Source of the DNA: Pseudomonas sp. 5P_3.1_Bac2
GTDB taxonomy: Bacteria > Pseudomonadota > Gammaproteobacteria > Pseudomonadales > Pseudomonadaceae
DNA: 64,000 nt
Direction: 5' to 3'
Assembly (NCBI RefSeq): GCF_025465995.1
Contig: NZ_JANLNY010000030.1
Location: 62,001-126,000 of the forward strand
Shown here: positions 34,764-42,879 of the stretch, piece after piece
Layout: every line of letters begins with the position of its first letter
How positions within the stretch are numbered: position 1 is the stretch's first letter
Program-made: the position numbers and the translations under genes
The notes under the pieces: generated by a model
Told to the model about the DNA's origin: nothing
Databases searched by the model: none
Seen by the model: only the letters and a program-made list of their open reading frames with translations

Positions 34764-36902
34764 ATGCAACCACTGCTCAACTACTTCAGGTTGGTGTTTA
34801 ACCCCAACCTAGCGGTTCTGCTGTTTGCCCTGCGCACTATCGCCGCAGCGCTGCTGACCATGTACTTGTCGTTTATCTTCGATCTGGCTGAGCCTAAATG
34901 GGCGATGATGGCGGTGATCATCGTCAGCCAGCCATTGGCCGGCATGGCTTTGCAGCGCAGCTTTGCGCAGTTTATCGGGACCACTGTAGGGGCGATTGTC
35001 GCGGTCAATATCATGGCCCTGTTCCCCCAGGCGCCGTTGCCATTTTTGATCACCCTGGCGTTGTGGTTAGGCTTTTGCACTGCGGGCGGCACCCTGCTGC
35101 GTTACACCAACTCCCAGGCTTTTGTGCTCAGTGGCTACACCGCTGTGGTGGTGGCCATGCTAGCCGTGCCGCAGCAGGAAAACACCCTGATGCTGGCCAT
35201 TACGCGCATCACCGAAACGCTGCTCGCGGTGTCCTGCGTGGCGCTGGTCAGCTTGCTTACCGCGCGTCCTGGCGCGGTCGCGCGGGGCTATTTTGCCAAG
35301 GTCGATCAGGTGCTCAAACTGATGGCCCTGCACGCGGCGCAAGTGATCCGCACTGAAGAAGGCGAGGCCGAGTTTCAGCAACGGCAGATGCAACTGCTCA
35401 ATGAAATCAACGTGCTGGAAGGCTTGCGCCGCCACCTGTATTTCGATGCACCGCGCCTGCGTAAGGCCAACAGCATGGTGCAGTTATTACGCAATCAACT
35501 GGTGCTGCTGACCTCACGGCTGACCGTGCTGCGCCATCAGCGGGTGTTGATCACTGAGCGTTGGCTCGGCGACTTACCGGAAGCGGTGCAGAGCCTGCGC
35601 GCCGATGAAGTGGCCCTGCTCGAACAGTTGGCCAAACATGGCCGGGCGTTGCCGGAGGCCGAGCGCCAGGGCTTTCGCGACTTACGCCAGCGCTTTGAAC
35701 AGCTGGCGGAAAAAGCCGAGAGCCTGGCCGACCCGATTCCTGATCATCTGCGCTCCCTGGCTTGGGCACTGCGTTGGGAGCAGGCGCGACTGCTGCAACA
35801 ACTGGATGAGGTGTTGCAACTGAGCGACGCCATCCAGTCCGGCCGCGAAGCCAGCAGTGTCTACCCTGAGCTGCGCACCAACCCCTTGCATATGGACTAC
35901 CGCCTGGCTGGGATGAACGCCGTGCGCGCTTTCGTCGCCTTGATGCTAGGGGGCTTGCTGTGGATTGAAACCGGGTGGGAAGGGGCCCGCGGCGGGCTGA
36001 TTTTGATTGGCGTGCTGTGCTCGTTGATGGCGACCTTTCCGCGCCCGCTGATGGCCAGCCAAAACTATGTGCGTGGCTTTGGTTTAGCCCTGGTGGTGGC
36101 GGCGCTCTATCAGTTCTGGTTGCTGCCGGCGATGACCACCGTCGAGATGCTGGCGGTGGTGCTGGTGCCGTTTTTGTACGTGGTCGCCGTAGGTTTATCC
36201 ACTCCACTGACCGCCGGGATCAGCATGGGCCTGGGCCTGTCCACGTTGTTGATGGTTGGGCCGCAGAACGTCGGCGCCTGGACCAACACCGCCATGCAGT
36301 GGTTTGAGTTTGCTGGCGCCTACAGCCTGGCCTCGTTGCTGGCGCTGATGGTGTACGCCCTGGTGTTTCCGTTTAACCCGCTGCGGCGCATGCAGCGTCT
36401 GTATCGCGAGAGTCGCCAGCAGGTGCACGAGTTGTTGCTGGCGCCGAGCGCGGATCAGTACCAGTTCGTTTTTGAAAGCCGTATGGCCGACCGCCTGACC
36501 ATGATGCTCGGCCTGCTGCCCTCGATCAGTAATCCGCAAGGCCAGCGTCTGTACGACGTGAGCCTGGCCTGCATGTCGCTGGGCGTGTCGCTGAACTTGC
36601 TCAAGCAGCAGCGGGCGCAATTGGAGCCGGTCTTCGACAACCGACTGCAACAGTTGCTGGAGCAGATTGGCGCGATGCTCAGCGATCAGCGCCGTATCGA
36701 CCACCTGCAACTGGCGCATGACTTGCGTGACTTGGGGGCGCAGTTGGATGAGCGCCACAGCGTGGCTCGGGCCAACAGTCACGAGCAGTTGTGGTCACTG
36801 TTTCGCATCAACGTGGCGCTGTTGATCGTTGCTTCATTTATTGAACGCTATAGCGAGTTTTTGCAGCCGTTGTCGTCAGGAGAAAGCCGCCTTGCCCATT
36901 GA
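34764..36902 (+). CDS. FUSC/YccS-family inner-membrane transporter
   Basis: About 712 residues with two blocks of about six membrane helices (about 15-165 and 385-535) and two large cytoplasmic parts: the layout of fusaric-acid resistance/AaeB-type proteins. PKWAMMAVIIVSQPLAGMALQRSFAQFIGTTVGA is the first FUSC motif. With the DUF1656 and HlyD genes that overlap or follow, it forms an AaeXAB-like pump for aromatic carboxylic acids (family inference). I prefer the ATG at 34764, with AGAGG at good spacing; an ATG four codons earlier is possible. Confidence 0.9.
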   Translation: MQPLLNYFRLVFNPNLAVLLFALRTIAAALLTMYLSFIFDLAEPKWAMMAVIIVSQPLAGMALQRSFAQFIGTTVGAIVAVNIMALFPQAPLPFLITLALWLGFCTAGGTLLRYTNSQAFVLSGYTAVVVAMLAVPQQENTLMLAITRITETLLAVSCVALVSLLTARPGAVARGYFAKVDQVLKLMALHAAQVIRTEEGEAEFQQRQMQLLNEINVLEGLRRHLYFDAPRLRKANSMVQLLRNQLVLLTSRLTVLRHQRVLITERWLGDLPEAVQSLRADEVALLEQLAKHGRALPEAERQGFRDLRQRFEQLAEKAESLADPIPDHLRSLAWALRWEQARLLQQLDEVLQLSDAIQSGREASSVYPELRTNPLHMDYRLAGMNAVRAFVALMLGGLLWIETGWEGARGGLILIGVLCSLMATFPRPLMASQNYVRGFGLALVVAALYQFWLLPAMTTVEMLAVVLVPFLYVVAVGLSTPLTAGISMGLGLSTLLMVGPQNVGAWTNTAMQWFEFAGAYSLASLLALMVYALVFPFNPLRRMQRLYRESRQQVHELLLAPSADQYQFVFESRMADRLTMMLGLLPSISNPQGQRLYDVSLACMSLGVSLNLLKQQRAQLEPVFDNRLQQLLEQIGAMLSDQRRIDHLQLAHDLRDLGAQLDERHSVARANSHEQLWSLFRINVALLIVASFIERYSEFLQPLSSGESRLAH

Positions 36903-37095
36903 TTTTGAGATCGGCGGGGTCTACCTGCCCCCCATCGCCCAGGCCCTGTTGTTGGCCTTGCCGATTTTTGTGTTGCTCGACTGGCTCGTTCGCCGCGTCG
37001 GCCTGCTGCAGTTTGTGTGGCATGAGGCGCTGTTTGAGGGAGCGTTGTATGTCTGTGTCTGTGCCACTTTGGTGCTGCTGATGGGGGCTGTATGA
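36892..37095 (+). CDS. DUF1656 small membrane protein (AaeX-like)
   Basis: 67 residues from a TTG start with AGGAGA eight bases ahead; the start lies inside the end of the FUSC gene (11-base overlap). FEIGGVYLPPIAQALLLALPIF is the DUF1656 hallmark. Two membrane helices. Such proteins accompany FUSC/HlyD pumps; their part in transport is not known. The stop overlaps the HlyD start (ATGA). An upstream start would add a tail with no similarity to the family. Confidence 0.85.
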   Translation: MPIDFEIGGVYLPPIAQALLLALPIFVLLDWLVRRVGLLQFVWHEALFEGALYVCVCATLVLLMGAV

Positions 37096-38072
37096 AGGCA
37101 AAACAATTACTCGCGCAAGGCGTGACGGTGGTTGTGGTCTTGCTCGCGCTGTTGCTCGGTTGGTACGCCTGGGAGTACTACACCCGTGCCCCCTGGACCC
37201 GCGATGCGCGGGTGCGCGCCGACGTGGTGACCTTATCGGCGGATGTCGCCGGGCGCATCGTCAGGCTGCCGCTGCACGACAACCAGCTTGTGAAGAAGGG
37301 TCAACTGCTCCTGCAAATCGACCCTGAGCCCTATGAGTTGGCGGTGGAACGTGCCCAACGCAGCGTCGAAGTCGCCCAGGCCACCTTAGGCCAAGCCCAG
37401 GCGACCATCACCGCCAGCCAGGCGCAACTGAGCCAGCGCCAGAGCGAGGAACGCCGGCGTAAGGTGCTGGCCGCCGCCACCTCGATTTCCCGCGAAGAGT
37501 GGGAGCGGGCGCAGACTGATGTGCGCGTGGCGCAGTCCGATTTATTGCGTAATCAGGCTGATCTGGGCCTGGCCGAAGCCAACGTGAAGCAGGCCATCGC
37601 CGTGCTCCATCAGGCCGAACTGGACCTGCGGCGCACCCAAGTGATCGCGCCGGTGACGGGGTATGTGACCAACCTGCTGACCCGTGAGGGCGACTACGCC
37701 AATGTCGGCAACGGCCTGTTGGCGCTAGTCGATAGCGACTCGTTTTATGTCAGCGGTTACTTCGAGGAAACCAAGCTGCCGCGCATTCTTGAAGGGCATC
37801 CGGTGCGGGTGCAATTGATGAGTGGGGAGACGTTTAACGGCACGGTGCAGAGCATTGCCTACGCTATCACTGACCGCGAGAACGCCACTGGTAGCCGCCT
37901 GCTGGCCGACATCAATCCCAGCTACACCTGGGTCAAGTTGGCCCAGCGGGTGCCAGTGCGCATCGCCATTGATCCCGAGTATTTAAAGCTACAACGCCTG
38001 CGTGCAGGCACCACGGCAACCGTCACGGTACTGCCAGAACTGGCCGCTACTGCTGTAGGCCCAGAAGAGTAA
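37092..38072 (+). CDS. HlyD/AaeA-type membrane fusion protein
   Basis: 326 residues: one N-terminal membrane helix (about 8-27), a lipoyl/barrel-sandwich half (VVTLSADVAGRIVRLPLHDNQLVKKGQLLLQIDP), a coiled coil (about 75-165), the second lipoyl half (VIAPVTGYVTNLLTREGDYANVG) and a beta-barrel. This is the periplasmic adaptor of the pump formed with the FUSC and DUF1656 proteins. The start overlaps the DUF1656 stop. The outer-membrane exit may be supplied by a separate TolC-like protein; none is in the window. Confidence 0.9.
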   Translation: MKAKQLLAQGVTVVVVLLALLLGWYAWEYYTRAPWTRDARVRADVVTLSADVAGRIVRLPLHDNQLVKKGQLLLQIDPEPYELAVERAQRSVEVAQATLGQAQATITASQAQLSQRQSEERRRKVLAAATSISREEWERAQTDVRVAQSDLLRNQADLGLAEANVKQAIAVLHQAELDLRRTQVIAPVTGYVTNLLTREGDYANVGNGLLALVDSDSFYVSGYFEETKLPRILEGHPVRVQLMSGETFNGTVQSIAYAITDRENATGSRLLADINPSYTWVKLAQRVPVRIAIDPEYLKLQRLRAGTTATVTVLPELAATAVGPEE

Positions 38073-38090
38073 TACAAGGAAACCAGCTTA

Positions 38091-39512
38091 ATGCGTCGAT
38101 ACGGTAAAGCGCTTATGCGCGGTAACTCCCTTCTCGGTTTGAGTCTGTTGGTGCCCTGCGCCTTAGCAGATAACTCCCTGGGGCAACGGGATAACCTCAG
38201 CAGCGATATTAACGACCGGCAAAAGGCCGAGATGAAGATTCCCGCAGGCTTTACCGAAGGGGCCACGTTTAACGGTTTACTGCGTAACTACTATTTTGGT
38301 CGGGATAACCACAACACGCCGCAGGGCCGTGATCAGCGCGAGTGGGTGCAGGGTATCTATCTGTCGCTGCGCTCCGGTTATACCGATACGCCGATTGGCA
38401 TGGGGGTGGATGTCCATGGCTTTTACGGCCTGCGCCTGGATGGCGGCGGTGGCAGCGGCGGGGCCGGTTTGCTGCCCCTGGATAGCCAGGGCAAACCGCA
38501 AGATGAGTTTTCCGCGGCGGGCGCTGCGCTGAAATTCCGTGCGTTCGACAGCCTGCTGATGGCCGGTGATCAACTGGTGGAAAACCCCATTGCGGCCGGT
38601 GGCGTCAGCCGCGTGTTTCCGCAAACCCTGCGCGGCGTGACCCTGCGTAACTACTCGATCACTAACCTGACCCTCGACGCCGGCTGGATCGACAGCAACC
38701 GCCTGCGTAACCAAAGCGGCCACAGCCATTTGTTTACCAGCTATGGCGCCAGTAACCGGGCCGGCGTGCGCGCCGACCAAGAGAGCCCGCATATCACTTG
38801 GCTCGGCGCTGTGTACAGCGCGCCGCAGTCCTATAGCCTGACGGTGTACAGCGGTGAGTTAGAAGACATTTGGCGACAAGACTACGTCGGCCTGAGCTGG
38901 CCGCTGAAAATCAGTCAGAACTGGAACATGACGCCGTTTGTCCACTACTACCGCACCCGTGATCAGGGCGCCAGCCAACTGGGCCAGATCGACAACCAGA
39001 CCTATAGCGGTGGCCTGCTGTTTGCCGGTCACGGCCATAGCCTGTCGTTTGGGGTGCAGAAGGTCGATGGCGACACGCCGTTTGACTATATCGCCCAGGA
39101 CGACCGCTCGTTTTTGTACCTGAGCAACTCCCAGCAGTACGCTGACTTCAATGCCCCCACGGAGCTGTCGTGGAAGGTGCAATACGCCGCCAGCCTGGCC
39201 TTTATCAATGCGCCTAACTTGCAGTTCAGCACCTCTTATAGCCGCGGCGAGGCCGACCTGACCAAGGCCAACCCTAACAGTGCCGGTTATGGCTATATCT
39301 ACAACGCCGATGGCAAGCACGCCAAGCATTGGGAGCGTGACATCGCCCTGCGCTACGCCGTGGCCGAGGGCCAGGCCAAGGGCCTTAACCTCACTCTGCG
39401 CTGGGCCAGCCACCGCTCAGGCGACGGCTACACCGCCCCCGGCAATACTCGCGGCAATGCCAGTGCCGATGAGTACCGGGTAATTGTTGACTACCCTTTC
39501 GCCATTTTCTAA
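38091..39512 (+). CDS. OprD-family outer-membrane porin
   Basis: 473 residues, with a signal peptide (about 1-26, GLSLLVPCALA). FTEGATFNGLLRNYYFGRD near the start and the C-terminal VDYPFAIF, ending in Phe, are typical OprD features. OprD porins take up amino acids, small peptides or aromatic acids selectively. Position behind an aromatic-acid-type pump suggests a substrate shared by the locus (inference). AAGGA precedes the ATG. Confidence 0.92.
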   Translation: MRRYGKALMRGNSLLGLSLLVPCALADNSLGQRDNLSSDINDRQKAEMKIPAGFTEGATFNGLLRNYYFGRDNHNTPQGRDQREWVQGIYLSLRSGYTDTPIGMGVDVHGFYGLRLDGGGGSGGAGLLPLDSQGKPQDEFSAAGAALKFRAFDSLLMAGDQLVENPIAAGGVSRVFPQTLRGVTLRNYSITNLTLDAGWIDSNRLRNQSGHSHLFTSYGASNRAGVRADQESPHITWLGAVYSAPQSYSLTVYSGELEDIWRQDYVGLSWPLKISQNWNMTPFVHYYRTRDQGASQLGQIDNQTYSGGLLFAGHGHSLSFGVQKVDGDTPFDYIAQDDRSFLYLSNSQQYADFNAPTELSWKVQYAASLAFINAPNLQFSTSYSRGEADLTKANPNSAGYGYIYNADGKHAKHWERDIALRYAVAEGQAKGLNLTLRWASHRSGDGYTAPGNTRGNASADEYRVIVDYPFAIF

Positions 39513-39531
39513 GGCAGTGCATGGAGCGCGT

Positions 39532-40452
39532 ATGACCTTCTCAACCCGCAGCCTGGGAGTCCTCGCCTTGGCTGGTGTTTGCCAGAGCAGCTTGGCCGAT
39601 AGCGTGGCGCTGCCGCCGCTGGCGCTGGGCAACAGCAGTTTTATGGACGGTGTGGTGATGCCCGGCGTACTCACCGAACTGCCCATCCAATACTCGCGCA
39701 GCAACTCTGCTTACGATGCCCACGGCCATTCCGTGCCGGGGCGTCAGGCGGTGCGCAGCCTGACCATGCTGCCGCACATTGCCTATATCAGTGAGCACAA
39801 ACTGTTTGGCGCCAATGTCGGTGCCGAGGTGCTGTTGCCGCTGGTGCATCTGGACGTGGATGTGGATAACGGCCCGAGTGGCACCCGCAGCCGTCAGGGG
39901 GATTTGATCTTCAACCCGTTGCTGCTGCAATGGGCGCCGGTGCAGTTGTTTGGTCGGCCTTACTGGCAGAGGGCGGTACTGGGCTTCTCGGTGCCCACCG
40001 GCTCCTATTCGTCATCGGCGCAGATCAACACCGGGGCCAACGTCTGGGTGGTCAATCCGCATTACGCCTTTACCTGGCAGTTCAGCGAGCGTTGGGAGGT
40101 CAGCGGCCGCCTGCACTACGCCTGGACCAGCCGTAACAACGACCCGGCCGATGCCCTCGAAGCCCATGAAGTGCAGCCGGGTCAGGCCTTCCATAGCAAC
40201 TTCGCGGTGTCCTATGCGCTGGATGACAACTGGCGAGTCGGTGTGGCCGGTTATCACCTTAAGCAAATCAGTGACGACCGGGTCGACGGGCACCGGCAGA
40301 AGGACTCCCGCGAGCGCGTCACCGGCCTGGGGCCTGGGGTGATGTATCAGAAGGGCGCGCAGATGTTCTACGCCAACTTCTACGTGGAAAGCCAGGCGCA
40401 AAACCGCAACGAGGGCAGCCAGCTGACCCTGCGCTATTTGCATCCGTTCTAG
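39532..40452 (+). CDS. SphA/MetA-pathway-type outer-membrane protein
   Basis: 306 residues. Signal peptide ending SSLADS, then a predicted beta-barrel matching the 'MetA pathway of phenol degradation' family (LPPLALGNSSFMDGVVMPGVL at the start; LRYLHPF at the end, terminal Phe). Homologues are found near aromatic degradation genes in pseudomonads and may be channels for hydrophobic substrates. GGAG precedes the ATG. Last gene of the plus-strand run. Confidence 0.82.
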   Translation: MTFSTRSLGVLALAGVCQSSLADSVALPPLALGNSSFMDGVVMPGVLTELPIQYSRSNSAYDAHGHSVPGRQAVRSLTMLPHIAYISEHKLFGANVGAEVLLPLVHLDVDVDNGPSGTRSRQGDLIFNPLLLQWAPVQLFGRPYWQRAVLGFSVPTGSYSSSAQINTGANVWVVNPHYAFTWQFSERWEVSGRLHYAWTSRNNDPADALEAHEVQPGQAFHSNFAVSYALDDNWRVGVAGYHLKQISDDRVDGHRQKDSRERVTGLGPGVMYQKGAQMFYANFYVESQAQNRNEGSQLTLRYLHPF

Positions 40453-40486
40453 TTCGCCCAGCCTTAGTTGTTCTGTGCAACCGGGC

Positions 40487-40505
40487 CGGCGGGATTTACC
40501 CGCCG
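40487..40505 (+). terminator. Hairpin ending the pirin-to-SphA run
   Basis: CGGCGGG (40487-40493) and CCCGCCG (40499-40505) with an ATTTA loop, 35 bases past the stop of the outer-membrane protein gene. No T run, so rated moderate. Confidence 0.45.
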
Positions 40506-40577
40506 ACCTGCGTTGCCCCCATGACGACAAAACACCGACAATAGCGGCCAATTTTTTGCTTAGCTGATGACGGTCCC

Positions 40578-42779
40578 ATGGAAATTAAGGTCAACTTTCT
40601 CGACAACCTGCGCCTTGAAGCCAAGTTCGATGACTTCACGGTAATTGCCGACCAACCCATTCGCTACAAGGGTGACGGCTCGGCGCCGGGGCCGTTTGAC
40701 TACTTCCTGGCCTCGTCGGCGCTGTGCGCGGCGTACTTCGTCAAGCTGTACTGCGACACCCGTAACATCCCCACCGAAAACATCCGCCTGTCGCAGAACA
40801 ACATCGTCGACCCGGAAAACCGTTACCAGCAAACCTTCAAGATTCAGGTCGAGCTGCCGGCCGATATCAGCGACAAAGACCGTCAGGGCATTCTGCGTTC
40901 CATCGAGCGCTGCACCGTGAAGAAGGTGGTGCAAACCGGCCCGGAATTTATCATCGAACAAGTCGCCAACCTCGACGACGATGCCCAGGCCTTGCTGCTG
41001 CCAGGCAATAGCGACACGCAGACCTTTATCCTCGGCAAGGACCTGCCGCTGGAGCAAACCATCAGCAATATGTCGGCGATCATTGCCGAGCTGGGGATGA
41101 AGATCGAAATCGCCTCGTGGCGCAATATCGTGCCCAACGTCTGGTCCCTGCATATCCGCGATGCCCAGTCGCAGCTGTGTTTTACCAACGGCAAAGGGGC
41201 GAGCAAAGACAGCGCGCTGGCCTCGGCTCTGGGCGAATTTATCGAGCGGCTGAACTGCAACTTCTTCTACAACGACCAGTTCTGGGGCGAGGACATCGGC
41301 CATGCGCCCTTCGTCCATCATCCCTCCGAGCGCTGGTTCCAGCCTGGCCGGCGTGATGCGCTGCCGAAAGAAATTCTCGATGAGCACTGCCTGGCCATCT
41401 ACAACCCGGATGGCGAGCTGCACGGCTCGCATTTGTTCGATACCAACTCGGGTAACCCCGAGCGCGGCATTTGCTGCCTGCCGTTTGTGCGTCACAGCGA
41501 TGGGCAGACGGTGTATTTCCCCTCCAACCTGATCGAAAACCTGTTCCTCAGTAACGGCATGAGCGCCGGCAACACTCTGGCTGAAGCCCAGGTGCAGTGC
41601 CTGTCGGAGATTTTCGAGCGGGCGGTGAAGCGCGAGATCCTCGAAGGCGAGCTGGCCCTGCCGGATGTGCCGCAGGAGGTGCTGGCCAAGTACCCGGCCA
41701 TTCTTGCCGGCATTCAGGGTTTGGAGGAGCAGGGCTTCCCGGTGCTGGTTAAAGACGCCTCCTTGGGCGGCGAATATCCGGTGATGTGCGTAACCTTGAT
41801 GAACCCGCGCACCGGCGGTGTGTTTGCCTCCTTCGGCGCCCATCCAAGTCAGGAAGTGGCGATCGAGCGCAGCCTCACCGAGCTGCTGCAGGGGCGCAGT
41901 TTCGAGGGCCTCAACGACCTGCCGCAGCCGACCTTTGAAAGCCAGGCACTGATGGAGCCGAACAACTTCGTTGAGCACTTTATCGACTCCAGCGGTGTGG
42001 TGTCGTGGCGCTTCTTCAGCGCCAAGGCCGACCATGAGTTTGTCGAGTGGGACTTCAGCGCTGCGGGGGAGAACGCTAACGCCGAAGAAGCCGCGACCCT
42101 GTTCGGCATCCTCGAAGCCATGGACAAAGAAGTGTATATGGCGGTTTACGATGACTTAGGCGCCACCGCCTGCCGCATCCTGGTGCCGGGTTATTCGGAG
42201 ATTTATCCGGTCGAGGATTTGATCTGGGATAACACCAACAAAGCGCTGTTCTTCCGCAGCGACATCCTCAATCTGCATAGTTTGGATGATGAGGCGCTGG
42301 CCGATCTGCTGAGCCGTCTGGAGGAATCCGAGCAGGACGATTATGGCGATGTCAGCACCCTGATCGGCATCGAGTTCGACGAGAACACGGCCTGGGGCCA
42401 ACTGACCTTGGTCGAGCTGAAGCTGCTGATTAACCTGGCCCTGAAACGCTATGACGAGGCCAAGGAGCTGGTGGAGATCTTCCTCCAGTACAACGACAAC
42501 ACGGTGGATCGCGGCCTGTTCTATCAAGCCCTTAACGTGGTGCTGGAAGTGCAGTTGGACCGCGAGCTGGACTTGGCCGACTACGAAGTGAACTTGCGCC
42601 GCATGTTTGGCAACGCGCGCATGGATGCCGCGATCGGTTCGGTGACCGGCAGCGTGCGCTTCTATGGCCTGACCCCGACCAGCACCAAACTGGAAGGGCT
42701 GGATAAGCATCTGCGCCTGATCGACAGCTACAAAAAGCTGCATGCGGCGCGGGCCAAAGCTGCTGGCATTGCCCTTTAA
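40578..42779 (+). CDS. OsmC-YcaO fusion protein
   Basis: 733 residues. Residues 1-135 are OsmC-like (FDYFLASSALCAAYFVKLYC), residues about 170-580 a YcaO ATP-dependent backbone-activating domain (GKGASKDSALASALGEFIERL, with the Glu/Arg of the YcaO ATP site; SEIFERAVKREI later), and the rest a helical tail. E. coli YcaO acts with RimO in beta-methylthiolation of ribosomal protein S12; no natural-product precursor or partner dehydrogenase gene lies nearby, so a housekeeping role is more likely than azole biosynthesis. Followed by a strong terminator. Confidence 0.9.
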   Translation: MEIKVNFLDNLRLEAKFDDFTVIADQPIRYKGDGSAPGPFDYFLASSALCAAYFVKLYCDTRNIPTENIRLSQNNIVDPENRYQQTFKIQVELPADISDKDRQGILRSIERCTVKKVVQTGPEFIIEQVANLDDDAQALLLPGNSDTQTFILGKDLPLEQTISNMSAIIAELGMKIEIASWRNIVPNVWSLHIRDAQSQLCFTNGKGASKDSALASALGEFIERLNCNFFYNDQFWGEDIGHAPFVHHPSERWFQPGRRDALPKEILDEHCLAIYNPDGELHGSHLFDTNSGNPERGICCLPFVRHSDGQTVYFPSNLIENLFLSNGMSAGNTLAEAQVQCLSEIFERAVKREILEGELALPDVPQEVLAKYPAILAGIQGLEEQGFPVLVKDASLGGEYPVMCVTLMNPRTGGVFASFGAHPSQEVAIERSLTELLQGRSFEGLNDLPQPTFESQALMEPNNFVEHFIDSSGVVSWRFFSAKADHEFVEWDFSAAGENANAEEAATLFGILEAMDKEVYMAVYDDLGATACRILVPGYSEIYPVEDLIWDNTNKALFFRSDILNLHSLDDEALADLLSRLEESEQDDYGDVSTLIGIEFDENTAWGQLTLVELKLLINLALKRYDEAKELVEIFLQYNDNTVDRGLFYQALNVVLEVQLDRELDLADYEVNLRRMFGNARMDAAIGSVTGSVRFYGLTPTSTKLEGLDKHLRLIDSYKKLHAARAKAAGIAL

Positions 42780-42815
42780 GTCAGTCGCCTTTCACCAAGG
42801 GCATTGTTTGCGAGT

Positions 42816-42848
42816 AAAAAAACGCCCGGTTAATCCCGGGCGTTTTTG
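42816..42848. terminator. Bidirectional intrinsic terminator
   Basis: AAACGCCCGG (42820-42829) pairs with CCGGGCGTTT (42836-42845), flanked by an A run on the left and a T run on the right. It serves the OsmC-YcaO gene on the plus strand and copA on the minus strand. Confidence 0.9.
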
Positions 42849-42879
42849 TTGGTGGCATGTGGGCGATGCGCGTTTGCTT

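Noticed and set aside
40560..42035. 491-residue minus-strand frame
   Set aside because: Antisense of the OsmC-YcaO gene with no motif.
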